The notes: a model not told the origin generated them from the sequence alone. Shown: positions 31,993 through 41,427, counted from the stretch's first letter. The stretch: 53,974 nt of DNA from SAR324 cluster bacterium (GCA_028282505.1 JANQHV010000554.1:1-53974); one strand, 5' to 3'. Translations and numbers: made by a program.

Positions 31993-32868
31993 ATGGATGC
32001 TTTTAAGATTGGAAATCGATGGGTGGGAGAGGGATATCCAGCTTTCATCATTGCAGAAATAGGTAACAATCATAATGGTGATTTCAACATGGCAATCAAG
32101 CTCGTCGATAAAGCCATCGAATGCAAAGCAGATGCTGTTAAATTTCAAGTCAAAGACATTGAGACGGCATTTGCCAAAGATCTTTTAGACTCTCCGTATT
32201 TGGGACCTAACTCTTTTGGAAAAACGTACCGAGAACACAAACAAGCGATTGAACTGTCTCATCAAGAATATGCTGCAATCAAAGAGTATTGTGATCGAAA
32301 AAACATTATCTTTTTTGCCACACCATTTGAGGTAAAATCATTACAATTCATTGAATCTTTGGCAGTGCCTGCCTATAAAATTGCTTCATTTCACTTAACC
32401 AATGAAGAATTGGTTCGTGCCGTATGTGGGATGAAAAAACCGGTGATTCTCTCAACAGGGATGTCTTCATTAGAAGAAATTGATAAAGCTGTTTCTATTC
32501 TTAGAGAAACCAATACTACTTTTGCTGTGCTCCAATGCACTTCTTCTTATCCTGCCAATGATGAAGATATTCATCTTGCGGTTATTCCCGAATTCAAAAA
32601 ACGCTACAATTGTGTTGTGGGTTATTCCGGGCATGATCGGGGAATCTCGATTCCGGCTGCATCCGTTTGTTTTGGGAGTAAGATCATTGAAAAACACTTT
32701 ACCTTAGACCGAACTTTAAAAGGAACTGATCACGTATTATCTCTCGAACCAAAAGGATTGTCTGCTTTTGTGGAACGTGTTCGTCTTCTTGAAAAAAGTA
32801 TTGGTTCTCCTGATAAGCGAGTCCTCGAATGTGAATTAGCAGCCCGTAAAAAAAATAGAAATTATTAA
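31993..32868 (+). CDS. neuB: N-acetylneuraminate synthase-like (NeuB) catalytic domain, no SAF domain
   Basis: A 291-residue TIM-barrel condensing enzyme that joins phosphoenolpyruvate to an N-acetylhexosamine. IIAEIGNNHNGDF, DAVKFQ, FFATPFE, KIASFHL, LSTGMSS, VVGYSGHD and EKHFTLDR are the family motifs in order. Usual NeuB proteins have about 340 residues, with a C-terminal SAF (antifreeze-like) domain. This one ends at ARKKNRNY, exactly where that domain would begin. ATG 31993 with AAGGAAAA upstream is the start; the frame is open further back inside neuA. Confidence 0.85.
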   Translation: MDAFKIGNRWVGEGYPAFIIAEIGNNHNGDFNMAIKLVDKAIECKADAVKFQVKDIETAFAKDLLDSPYLGPNSFGKTYREHKQAIELSHQEYAAIKEYCDRKNIIFFATPFEVKSLQFIESLAVPAYKIASFHLTNEELVRAVCGMKKPVILSTGMSSLEEIDKAVSILRETNTTFAVLQCTSSYPANDEDIHLAVIPEFKKRYNCVVGYSGHDRGISIPAASVCFGSKIIEKHFTLDRTLKGTDHVLSLEPKGLSAFVERVRLLEKSIGSPDKRVLECELAARKKNRNY

Positions 32869-32869
32869 A

Positions 32870-33577
32870 ATGTTGTCTTTTGAACACCTCAAAAATAAAT
32901 ATTCGGGTTCTCGGTGTGTTGTCTTTGGGAATGGTCCATCTTTGACCATAGAACTGATACAACAAATTCAGGAAGCAGACCTGTTCACCTTTGCTGCCAA
33001 CGGATTTTGTCTGCTTTTTGACAAAATCGATTTTCGGCCTAGTGCGGTATGCATGTCCAATTATGATGCTATTCAAAAATTTGGAGCTTCCTATACAGAA
33101 ACTCCTTTTAAATTTTTTAAAGCAGGATGGCAAAACCACACAAATCTGGAACATGCCATTGGTAATGTTTATGATTTACCATTCAGTTGTAATCACGATT
33201 TAGGTCAGCATGGCTCTGGCTTTATCAAAGACAGAAATTTCACGCTCGATCCCTCTCAGCAAAATTATTGTGGGGATACGGTTTTGTTGGATTTTGCCAT
33301 TCCATTAGCATTTTATATGGGATTCCATGAAATATATCTTTGCGGAGTCGATTGTGACTACTCGAAAGGATATTTTTCTAAAGATTATACCATCTCAGCC
33401 CGTAGCACGTTCAAGGGGATGGTGAATGGAGATTATTCCATTGCGATTCCTTCTTACCAATACACAAAAGACTTTTTAACTTCCCATGGACGTCACTTAT
33501 ACAAGTTAACTCACAGTACACCCCTCAGTTTTATTGAAACATCTCAACTCCAGCATGCCTTGAGAAAGTCTATATGA
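32870..33577 (+). CDS. DUF115-like protein next to the nonulosonic acid genes
   Basis: A 235-residue protein with CVVFGNGPSLTIELIQQI at residues 15-32 and IYLCGVDCDYSKGYF near residue 160, the two hallmark loops of DUF115/MptE-like and sialyltransferase-like Rossmann folds. It starts one base after the neuB stop, and its own stop overlaps the sulfotransferase ATG (ATGA). It may be a nonulosonic acid transferase or transfer accessory; the first family member in the window is at 12059. Confidence 0.6.
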   Translation: MLSFEHLKNKYSGSRCVVFGNGPSLTIELIQQIQEADLFTFAANGFCLLFDKIDFRPSAVCMSNYDAIQKFGASYTETPFKFFKAGWQNHTNLEHAIGNVYDLPFSCNHDLGQHGSGFIKDRNFTLDPSQQNYCGDTVLLDFAIPLAFYMGFHEIYLCGVDCDYSKGYFSKDYTISARSTFKGMVNGDYSIAIPSYQYTKDFLTSHGRHLYKLTHSTPLSFIETSQLQHALRKSI

Positions 33578-34542
33578 TTAATGACAGACCCCAATATTGC
33601 CTGTTAACTGGACCCAGTCGGTCTGGTAATCACTATCTTCATTCGCTTTTAGATTCTCACCCCCAGCTTTTGATATCGCCAGAAGAGGATTTTTTTGTCG
33701 ATTTCATGATTCGAAGACACCGGACTTCTTTTTTAAGAGAATTGGCATCCAATCGGGATTTATTGTTTCCTAAATTTTGTATTGATAAATTGTTATCCAT
33801 GAACAAAGAAGATAACTGGCAAAAGTTGACCTCTGGTGAAAAAGCCCCTCAACATAATTTTAGCGAGGAAATTCCATTTAATTACAAGAGATACCAGGAG
33901 CTTTTACGATCCAACATGCCTTTATTGTACAAAGGATGCAGTGATATTGTCTTGCGATACCTGGATTGCCTCTTCCAGGCAGTAGAAACTCCTTTAAATA
34001 ATCATACGGATTATCAATTCGTCTACATGTGCCCAAATATAAAAGAAGGTCTCCGTTTTTTTATTTCTGAATTAAAATGCAAAGTACTCATTATTATCAG
34101 GGACCCCGTGCAACGAACAGCGTCTCTGATTAAATCCAGAAAAAATGTGACCACTGACCACCAGATTAAAACTGTAGATAACCTGATAAAATACTTTGAA
34201 CACGTTCTTTTACTGTTAAATGATCCAATTCTTAGCCAACAAATATTGGTCCTGGACTACAGTTATTTGAAAGGTCAAACAGAGCATGTTATGTCATCCG
34301 TGGCTTCATTCCTGGAAATGCAGTTTCATGCTAATTTGATACAAGCGACTCTCTATGGCAAACCAACAACTCCCAATACTTCTTTTAAAAACAATGAAGT
34401 AGAAAAATTTTCAAATAAGCCTGGAGGTTATATCAAAGAAGTTCTGGATGAAAGTACCATTGAGTATATACAACAAGCAGCACATCCCGTTTATTTAAAA
34501 CTCAGAGACATTGCTGTCCAGAATCCACAAACGATGAAATAA
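33574..34542 (+). CDS. sulfotransferase-family protein
   Basis: A 322-residue protein. LTGPSRSGNHYLHSLLDSHP at residues 10-29 is the 5'-phosphosulfate loop of PAPS-dependent sulfotransferases, and VLIIIRDPVQRTASLI is the 3'-phosphate strand-helix motif. It would place a sulfate on a glycan. Its ATG sits in the stop of the preceding gene. It is the only sulfation gene seen here; PAPS synthesis must come from elsewhere. Confidence 0.75.
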   Translation: MINDRPQYCLLTGPSRSGNHYLHSLLDSHPQLLISPEEDFFVDFMIRRHRTSFLRELASNRDLLFPKFCIDKLLSMNKEDNWQKLTSGEKAPQHNFSEEIPFNYKRYQELLRSNMPLLYKGCSDIVLRYLDCLFQAVETPLNNHTDYQFVYMCPNIKEGLRFFISELKCKVLIIIRDPVQRTASLIKSRKNVTTDHQIKTVDNLIKYFEHVLLLLNDPILSQQILVLDYSYLKGQTEHVMSSVASFLEMQFHANLIQATLYGKPTTPNTSFKNNEVEKFSNKPGGYIKEVLDESTIEYIQQAAHPVYLKLRDIAVQNPQTMK

Positions 34543-34606
34543 CAACCAAGTACCATATTTGATTTTGTAAAACATACCCAGCAGAGTGTTATTGGAAAGG
34601 AAAATT

Positions 34607-35761
34607 ATGCTAGCTGCAGTCATCCAAGCTAGAACATCAAGTCAAAGGTGCAAAAACAAAATGTTGCGCAGTTTCGCAAATACCAACCTCATTTCTTTGG
34701 CCCTTGAAAAATATTCTCAACCCACCAAAGCGTTCAAACTTTACTTTGCTGCCTATGAACCAGAATTGCTGGAAATTGGGAGACAATACAATTGCACAAT
34801 CATTCAAAGAAATCCAGAAAGTGCAAATGGAGAACGGATCGAGATCGTCATGAATTACATGTCTGAAATACCTGAAGAGATGGTCATGTTTATCAATCCA
34901 TGTCACCCCTTTATGGAAATGGAAACCCTGGAAAAGGCAGCACTCTACTTTGAGAAGAAACAAATGATCAGCATGACTTCTGTCGTCAAATCCCATACCT
35001 GGTATTATTTCATGGATGGCAGAGCCATCAATTTTTTAGATCCGACCAACCTCAACACAAAAACCACAGAACCCCTTTATCAAGTCGCTCATGCTTTCCA
35101 CATTTTTAACAGAAAACGTTTTCTCAAACATCACTATTTTTGGACACATCAAAAAAATGATCCATTCTTCTTTGAAATTTCAGAAAAAGAGGCAATTGAT
35201 ATTGATACGGAATTAGATTTTGCTAAAGCAGAAGCTTTGTATATTCGTGAATATGGTTATCACACCACTTTGCTAAAAGAAAAATTCAAGAAAATTAAGA
35301 TGTTGGTGATGGATGTAGATGGTGTACTAACCGATGCGGGGATGTATTACTCTGAAGAAGGAGATGAATTGAAAAAATTTAATACTCGTGATGGCATGGG
35401 CTTAAAACAACTGAGGGAAGTTGGTATCCAACAGGCCATCATTACTGGTGAAGACACTGCAATTGTCCAAAATAGAGCAAAAAAATTAAAAATAGAAGAA
35501 GCGCATCTCGGCATCACAAATAAACTTGAAGTGATGGAATCCATTCTCGCAAAATATTCACTAGCTTCTGAAGAAGTAGTCTACATTGGTGATGATATCA
35601 ATGATTTGTCTATAGTTGGAAAAGTGGGGGTTTTTGTTGCGGTTGCTGATGCACTGGAATCGTTAAAAAGCCAGGCTGATTATATAACAAAGGCACGAGG
35701 TGGGGAAGGAGCAGTTCGAGAAATCTGTGACATGATTTTATCCTCTCTCCCGAGCTGCTAG
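34607..35761 (+). CDS. cytidylyltransferase-like domain fused to KdsC-type HAD phosphatase
   Basis: A 384-residue fusion. Residues 1 to about 225 are a GT-A nucleotidyltransferase fold with AAVIQARTSSQRCKNKML, closer to SpsF-type proteins (IIQAR.gStRLPgK) than to NeuA. Residues about 230-384 are a HAD phosphatase of the KDO-8-phosphate type: MLVMDVDGVLTD, IITGE, IGDDINDL. Such fusions occur in nonulosonic acid pathways, where the phosphatase acts on the 9-phosphate. ATG 34607 is chosen for its strong GGAAAGGAAAATT ribosome binding site. Whether the first domain is active is unclear. Confidence 0.75.
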   Translation: MLAAVIQARTSSQRCKNKMLRSFANTNLISLALEKYSQPTKAFKLYFAAYEPELLEIGRQYNCTIIQRNPESANGERIEIVMNYMSEIPEEMVMFINPCHPFMEMETLEKAALYFEKKQMISMTSVVKSHTWYYFMDGRAINFLDPTNLNTKTTEPLYQVAHAFHIFNRKRFLKHHYFWTHQKNDPFFFEISEKEAIDIDTELDFAKAEALYIREYGYHTTLLKEKFKKIKMLVMDVDGVLTDAGMYYSEEGDELKKFNTRDGMGLKQLREVGIQQAIITGEDTAIVQNRAKKLKIEEAHLGITNKLEVMESILAKYSLASEEVVYIGDDINDLSIVGKVGVFVAVADALESLKSQADYITKARGGEGAVREICDMILSSLPSC

Positions 35762-35932
35762 TACATAGGAAATCGCCTTAGAACCTGTTTGGAAAAGATG
35801 GTTCGTCGCGAAAAATCGACCTCATTGAGTTGTCCACCTAGCCTCAGGAAGTCGATTCCTCCCTCTTGGAGAAGAATTGTAAGGTAAAAAACCTTTGACC
35901 CCATGTATTAATTTTCACATAAAAAATAAATA

Positions 35933-37972
35933 ATGAAATATTTTCTTCGGTGTCATAAAAATTTTTTGATCACATTTTTGATTATTTTAATTTTTCGGTT
36001 AGTTTTTATGGTCACCTACCCTCTAAACGTAGCTGGTGATGGAGATGCCTACTTTAGAATGATAGGATATGGCAGGAGCCATTTAATTCATGCCAGTGGA
36101 TATCCTTTTATTTTTGGATTACCCTTTCAAATTTATCGATCCATCACTGGTTTACAGCTCACAGATGAGCGTTTAAAAAAGGTAACACAGCCGATGGATG
36201 GGAGTAATGAACAACAAGAAAGCACATTATCAGAACAAGAAAAGAAGCCTCTTGAAAATCCCAGCCCAAACGCAGGCAATCCACCTCAAATAGAAGTAAT
36301 GATTACCCAAAAAACCCTGGATCTGGTCAATAATTCAAACTTTACCAGCCAATTTAATACGTCTTTCAACGAAGAACTCTTTGTTGCATTGAAAACACAC
36401 TTAAATAAAAAAATGTATTTTCAACAACTCTTGGATGAGTTAAAGCAAAAACACTCCATTCATTTATCTGATACCGACAAAAAAGCCCTGTTGAGAGCAT
36501 CCATTCTTAGAGAACCCCAATATAGCTCCAAAAAACTTCTATTTCGCCTGATGTTATTAATCACACAACATTCAGTAGATCTATTGATGATCGTTGCATT
36601 ATTTTTTCTGGTTCAACATATTTTTGGACAAAACGCTGCGATTCTTTCTATCCTGCTATACGGATTGGATGTATTTAATATCGCTTATGTCTCACAAACT
36701 CGTCCTGCATGGTTTCAAGGAGTGTTATTAGTTTTCTTTCTTTGGAGTATCCATCGGGCATACCAATCAACAGAAGCATCAAAAAAAATAACAAGCTACG
36801 CATTATCCGCATTTATATTCAGTTGGATGGTTCTAGTAAAATATAATGCGTTCATGCTGGTTCCAGTATATTTAGTCACTTTATTGCATGAGAAGACTAG
36901 TTGGAAAATACGAATAATTTCTCTGACAGTCATTTCTTTTGTTTTCTTAAGCGTTGTACAAAGTTATATTCTTTTTTTCCACAAGCCAACAACAGGAACA
37001 AAGGACTTGAATTATGATAGTGGACTCATCATGAGAAAAGTAGCGCCCGATTATACTCCAGAAAAAAAATTATCCGCTCAAATGGGAATACATACTAAAA
37101 GATATTTGGTGGTGGGTTGGTTACTACACGATAAAAAGCCTGTCCTTAGTCAACACAGTGTCTATGAACACATTGATTCTTTACCACCAGAATATAGGGC
37201 CCCTTATCGTCAAAAATACCTCTATTTATTAGATGCTGATCACAAAGTGCTCGATGATCTCATCAAAACAACTAACATGCCTGACGATTATGCTGGAGAT
37301 TATACGAAGGTTGTATATTTCCTTGGTCTCAAAGTCGCAGACCAACTAGGCAAAAAAATGTTTTTCGAAGTAATTACTCAAAATTTTCTCACTTATCTAA
37401 AAATCACGTTGGCCAAATGTTGGAACAACTTGTTTCGTCCTTTTATTCCCACTTATTTAGTGCATGCGAATTATGGTTGGGGTGAAAATTTACAAAATAA
37501 CATTTTTTATGAGAAGCAATACGATGCACTGCTTCATCAACGTAAAGTGATTCTTCATGATGAAGTGCCGAGGAATATATTAAATTTCGGCTTCGTGGAG
37601 TATTTTAACGAAACAACTCGAACCATTGGATATGAAAGAACTATTCTGTGGAAACCAGGAGTGATTCTGTTCTCTTTACTGGCTCATTTGAGAAATCCAT
37701 TGTCATTGCTAAATTGGATTTGTCTTGGGCTATTATTGGTTTTAGCCCTCAAAAAAGGAATGCAGGAAAGCTTTACCCAAGAAAATACAGGAATTATTAT
37801 CTATCTGGTATGCATGATTATCGGTTTTATCATTGGATCCAATTCATTTTTCCATTTCCGCTCTAATGAATTGAGATTTATACAACCTGTTCTCAGCACT
37901 TTAACTGGTGTAAGCCTTATTTGGATTTATCAAGCATTATTGGGCAAAAGAAAAGTACCTTTTCCCTCTTAA
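35933..37972 (+). CDS. GT-C type membrane protein with large inserted loop
   Basis: A 679-residue multi-pass protein. VAGDGDAYFRMIGYGRSH after the first helix is a GT-C acidic loop. Instead of a short first loop there is a hydrophilic insertion of about 120 residues (about 75-190) rich in Gln, Glu, Asn and Lys, before the next helices (LLMIVALFFLVQHIFG). A second long soluble segment (about 355-560) is periplasmic by topology. It follows a 170-base gap after the nonulosonic acid genes and precedes rfbC, so it is probably the sugar transferase of a polymer built at the periplasmic face. Confidence 0.65.
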   Translation: MKYFLRCHKNFLITFLIILIFRLVFMVTYPLNVAGDGDAYFRMIGYGRSHLIHASGYPFIFGLPFQIYRSITGLQLTDERLKKVTQPMDGSNEQQESTLSEQEKKPLENPSPNAGNPPQIEVMITQKTLDLVNNSNFTSQFNTSFNEELFVALKTHLNKKMYFQQLLDELKQKHSIHLSDTDKKALLRASILREPQYSSKKLLFRLMLLITQHSVDLLMIVALFFLVQHIFGQNAAILSILLYGLDVFNIAYVSQTRPAWFQGVLLVFFLWSIHRAYQSTEASKKITSYALSAFIFSWMVLVKYNAFMLVPVYLVTLLHEKTSWKIRIISLTVISFVFLSVVQSYILFFHKPTTGTKDLNYDSGLIMRKVAPDYTPEKKLSAQMGIHTKRYLVVGWLLHDKKPVLSQHSVYEHIDSLPPEYRAPYRQKYLYLLDADHKVLDDLIKTTNMPDDYAGDYTKVVYFLGLKVADQLGKKMFFEVITQNFLTYLKITLAKCWNNLFRPFIPTYLVHANYGWGENLQNNIFYEKQYDALLHQRKVILHDEVPRNILNFGFVEYFNETTRTIGYERTILWKPGVILFSLLAHLRNPLSLLNWICLGLLLVLALKKGMQESFTQENTGIIIYLVCMIIGFIIGSNSFFHFRSNELRFIQPVLSTLTGVSLIWIYQALLGKRKVPFPS

Positions 37973-38016
37973 AACAACAAAAGATAAACGAACTCAAATT
38001 ATAATAAAGGAAAAAT

Positions 38017-38589
38017 ATGGAAGTTCATGTCGAAACCACAGCACTCAAAGATGCTGTCATCATTTCAAACGAGATATTTGAAGATGACCGAGGTTTTTTT
38101 ATGGAGGTTTATCGAAAAGATATTTTCGAAAAAGCAGGGCTTCCCACAGATTTTGTACAGCTCAACCATTCTCGCTCAACCAAAGGAGTTGTGAGGGGGC
38201 TGCATTTTCAATGGGAACCTCCAATGGGAAAATTAATTCGAGTCACTCAGGGCACAGCTTATTTAACGGCAGTTGATATTCGGAAAGGATCACCAACATT
38301 TGGGCAATGGATAGGGATGGAATTTGATGCCAAAGAGAAAAAGCAATTTTATGCTCCTGCTGGATTTGCTCGCGGATTTTGTTGCCTGTCGGATGTCGCT
38401 GAACTGGAATATTTAACGACAGGCACTTATAATGGTTCCTGTGAAGCCAGCATTTTATGGAATGATCCCGAAATTGGCATGGAGTGGCCAATTTCGAATC
38501 CCACACTTTCAGAAAGAGATATCAATGCGTTAACTCTATCTCAATGGATGGAGAGTGAAAACTCCAATCATTTTATTTATAGTCAATAG
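38017..38589 (+). CDS. rfbC: dTDP-4-dehydrorhamnose 3,5-epimerase
   Basis: A 190-residue cupin epimerase. DDRGFFMEVYRK near residue 24, LNHSRSTKGVVRGLHFQ with the catalytic histidine, YAPAGFARGFCCLSD and YLTTGTYN are RmlC family motifs in order. It converts dTDP-4-dehydro-6-deoxyglucose to the L-lyxo form. AAAGGA before the ATG supports the start. It is followed 12 bases later by rfbD; rfbA and rfbB are not in the window. Confidence 0.88.
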   Translation: MEVHVETTALKDAVIISNEIFEDDRGFFMEVYRKDIFEKAGLPTDFVQLNHSRSTKGVVRGLHFQWEPPMGKLIRVTQGTAYLTAVDIRKGSPTFGQWIGMEFDAKEKKQFYAPAGFARGFCCLSDVAELEYLTTGTYNGSCEASILWNDPEIGMEWPISNPTLSERDINALTLSQWMESENSNHFIYSQ

Positions 38590-38601
38590 AGAATTCATAA
38601 T

Positions 38602-39498
38602 ATGGAAAAAATGCGCTTATTAATAATTGGAGGTAATGGACAACTAGGCTCTGATTTCAATAGATATGCCCCACTTTTGAAATACGAGGTTTGTAATTTA
38701 ACTCATGAGGACGTGGAAATTACCAACAGAGATTCTGTTTTCAATACATTAAATACATTGAACTTCGATGTCATCATCAATACGGCAACATACCACGGCC
38801 AGAAAGCATATGAAGACAAGACTCCCGATAACTCTTATGCCGTCAATATGTTTGGACCGTTTTATCTTGCACAATATGCTCAGGAACATGGGAAAAAATT
38901 TGTCCATTTTAGCACAGACTATGTATATTCTGGGAATGTCGACTGCCCAGAAGGTGGATTTTCAGAAGAAGATTTGCCAATTCCAGGAAATATTTATGGA
39001 ACTTCCAAGTTGGCAGGAGAGCATTTGGTAGGCATTACTTGTGAGCAGTCTTTGATCATTAGAGTAGCCTCACTTTACGGGTATAATGGGTGCCGAGCAA
39101 AAAACAATTCTAACTTTGTTGAAATGATGATGGCTAAGATGAGAAACCATGAAAACATCAAGGTAGTGGATGATATTTTCATGAGCCCCACCAGTACTAA
39201 ATCCATCGTCCAATGGACAGTCAAACTATTGGAAAACAATCAGACGGGGCTTTATCATTTGGCAGGCTCAGGGGGCTGCTCATGGTATGACCTGACCATT
39301 GCCATTGCTAAATTTTTAAATTATCCTGAAAACTTGATAGAACGCTCTTCTACACGGCATATCCAACAGGAGGTAAAGCGTGGGAATAATACTGCATTAC
39401 ACAATAAAAAACTCCAAAAAACTTTAGGAAGCAATCTCCCCCATTGGCAAGAATGTTTGCATGAGTATTTAACAGAAAGAGACAAGTACATCACCTGA
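38602..39498 (+). CDS. rfbD: dTDP-4-dehydrorhamnose reductase-like SDR
   Basis: A 298-residue short-chain dehydrogenase of the extended RmlD type. LLIIGGNGQLGSDF binds the nucleotide, HFSTDYVYSG and YGTSKLAGEH carry the Thr/Tyr/Lys catalytic set, and IIRVASLYGYNG is conserved. It would give dTDP-L-rhamnose or a related 6-deoxyhexose. Downstream lies a repeat-rich gap that separates it from the heptose genes. Confidence 0.85.
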   Translation: MEKMRLLIIGGNGQLGSDFNRYAPLLKYEVCNLTHEDVEITNRDSVFNTLNTLNFDVIINTATYHGQKAYEDKTPDNSYAVNMFGPFYLAQYAQEHGKKFVHFSTDYVYSGNVDCPEGGFSEEDLPIPGNIYGTSKLAGEHLVGITCEQSLIIRVASLYGYNGCRAKNNSNFVEMMMAKMRNHENIKVVDDIFMSPTSTKSIVQWTVKLLENNQTGLYHLAGSGGCSWYDLTIAIAKFLNYPENLIERSSTRHIQQEVKRGNNTALHNKKLQKTLGSNLPHWQECLHEYLTERDKYIT

Positions 39499-39533
39499 AT
39501 TTTTACTATCTTGACGTGATGTGCGACTTTTTT

Positions 39534-39609
39534 TGTCATTCCGGGCTTGACCCGGAATCTAAGAGCTTACACACGTTTTCTGGATACTGGATCAAGTCCA
39601 GTATGACAT
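39534..39609. repeat. REP-like double palindrome
   Basis: Outer ends TGTCATTCC and CAGTATGACA frame two hairpins: ATTCCGGG-CTTGA-CCCGGAAT (39538-39558) and ACTGG-ATCAAGT-CCAGT (39586-39602). This is the widespread 'cattccgggcttgacccggaatc' type of intergenic palindrome. It lies between two transcription units. Confidence 0.8.
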
Positions 39610-39702
39610 GCTCTGTTATAATAATATCAATCACTTACAAGAAAAAGTTGCACACGGCGTTATCTTGATGAAAACCAATAGAAAGTTAACGAGGAGCATT
39701 GA

Positions 39703-40674
39703 ATGATTGTTTCCAGAACCCCATTACGTATCAGTTTTGTAGGTGGGGGAACAGACCTGCCTGCATTTTATAACGAAAATGATTACGGATGTGTGATCAG
39801 TTCTGCCGTTGATCGCTATGTCTATATTGCTGCAAATTACCGTTTTGATGGCAAGATACGGATGGCCTACTCTGTCAATGAAGTGGTCGATAACATCGAA
39901 AATATTCAAAACGACCGCTTGCAGACGGTCTTGAAACGGTTGAATATTACCGATAGTATCGAAATCTTTTATATTTCTGATATTCCCAAGCAACTTGGTT
40001 TGGGAGGCTCCAGTGCCTTCACCATTGGAGTTCTGCATGCGTTGTATGCTTACAAAGGACAAAAAGTTTTCCCAGAACGCTTGGCGCGGGAATCTTGTGA
40101 GATTGAAATTGATGAATTGAAAAATCCAATTGGAAAACAAGATCAGTATGCTTGTGCCATTGGAGGCATGAACTATCTTCAATTTTGCAATGACGGTACC
40201 GTTGTGCAAAAACCAATTTTGATCGATGAAGACCTCATTTTGAAAATATTTGATGACCTCATTTTTATTTACCTGGGACAGAGTCATGATGCCTCAAAAA
40301 TACTCTCCGGTGTGAATAATAATATGGGGACCAACCATAAAATATTAATCCAAATGAGGGAAATTACAGAACAACTGTATCGGGAATTAATGAAAAAGAA
40401 TATTGATCAGTTTGTCTATGCGCTAAAAGAAAATTGGTTACTCAAAAAAAGTACATCCAATGAGATTTCCAATGGTCACATCGAAGAACTTTATGAGAAA
40501 GCAGTGCGTCATGGTGCGCTCAGTGGCAAAGTATTGGGCGCGGGTGGAGGAGGTTTTTTGATGATGTATGTCCCTTTAGAAAAACAAGAATATTTCTTTC
40601 AGAAAATGGAGGGCATCAAAATGTTAAAATTTTCCATCGCCCATGAAGGCAGTCAAATCCTGACAGTGGCCTGA
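39703..40674 (+). CDS. hddA: GHMP-family sugar kinase, D-glycero-D-manno-heptose 7-phosphate kinase-like
   Basis: A 323-residue GHMP kinase. SRTPLRISFVGGGTDLPAFY at the N-terminus, GLGGSSAFTIGVLHAL for phosphate binding and GKVLGAGGGGFLMMY near the C-terminus are the three GHMP motifs; the first is characteristic of HddA. GAGGAG before the ATG supports the start. It lies 24 bases before an HddC-like nucleotidyltransferase, the pairing used for GDP-heptose. gmhA and gmhB are not in the window. Confidence 0.82.
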   Translation: MIVSRTPLRISFVGGGTDLPAFYNENDYGCVISSAVDRYVYIAANYRFDGKIRMAYSVNEVVDNIENIQNDRLQTVLKRLNITDSIEIFYISDIPKQLGLGGSSAFTIGVLHALYAYKGQKVFPERLARESCEIEIDELKNPIGKQDQYACAIGGMNYLQFCNDGTVVQKPILIDEDLILKIFDDLIFIYLGQSHDASKILSGVNNNMGTNHKILIQMREITEQLYRELMKKNIDQFVYALKENWLLKKSTSNEISNGHIEELYEKAVRHGALSGKVLGAGGGGFLMMYVPLEKQEYFFQKMEGIKMLKFSIAHEGSQILTVA

Positions 40675-40698
40675 CAATTTTTATCATAAAAATAGGCA

Positions 40699-41427
40699 AT
40701 GAAAGCATTTTTATTAGCAGCAGGACTGGGTAAACGCTTGAGGCCCATCACATTGCACACCCCCAAATGTTTGGTGCCCATTCACAATATTCCTTTAATG
40801 GACTATTGGCTCAAGATTTTTGAACAGGCCAACATTGATAATATCCTGATCAACCTGCATCACCTCACAGAAAAAGTAGAAGAGCATGTCAAAGCATATC
40901 AGGGGCCTGTTCAGGTGGAGATTGTTTTTGAAGAAGTACTCTTAGGCAGCCTGGGCACTATTTTAGCGAACAAACAGTTTTTTGAGAATGATCAATCGAT
41001 TGTCATTTGTTATGCAGACAATTTTACGAACTTGAATTTACAGGCAATGCTGGATTTTCACGATTCACACAGCTTCCCTTTCACCATGGGGTTGTTTGAA
41101 ACAGATCAACCAACGCAGTGTGGAATTGTTGAAATGGATAATAATTCCCTGATCACTTATATGGAAGAAAAACCCAAACATCCCAGGTCGAACCTGGCCA
41201 ATGCTGGGGTGTATGTGGCAGATACCACTGTCTTTCACAACATGGAGTATGATGGAAAGACCCTGTTAGATATTGGCTATGACTTACTGCCCAGGCTGGT
41301 CAATAACATGGCAGGCTATCGAATTCCTGAGTTTCTGATCGATATCGGAACCCCAGAAAAACTGGAATTTACCAATGAATATGTCAAACAACACATCGAT
41401 GAATTTACGCCATACTTTACTAATTAA
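40699..41427 (+). CDS. hddC: nucleotidyltransferase, HddC-like
   Basis: A 242-residue NTP_transferase enzyme. FLLAAGLGKRLRPIT, TPKCLVPI, GSLGTI, CYADNFTN and MEEKPKHP are the standard motifs. Preceded by the heptose kinase, it is best read as the guanylyltransferase making GDP-D-glycero-D-manno-heptose, though hexose-1-phosphate specificity cannot be excluded. The dispersed repeat at 41465 follows the gene. Confidence 0.8.
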   Translation: MKAFLLAAGLGKRLRPITLHTPKCLVPIHNIPLMDYWLKIFEQANIDNILINLHHLTEKVEEHVKAYQGPVQVEIVFEEVLLGSLGTILANKQFFENDQSIVICYADNFTNLNLQAMLDFHDSHSFPFTMGLFETDQPTQCGIVEMDNNSLITYMEEKPKHPRSNLANAGVYVADTTVFHNMEYDGKTLLDIGYDLLPRLVNNMAGYRIPEFLIDIGTPEKLEFTNEYVKQHIDEFTPYFTN

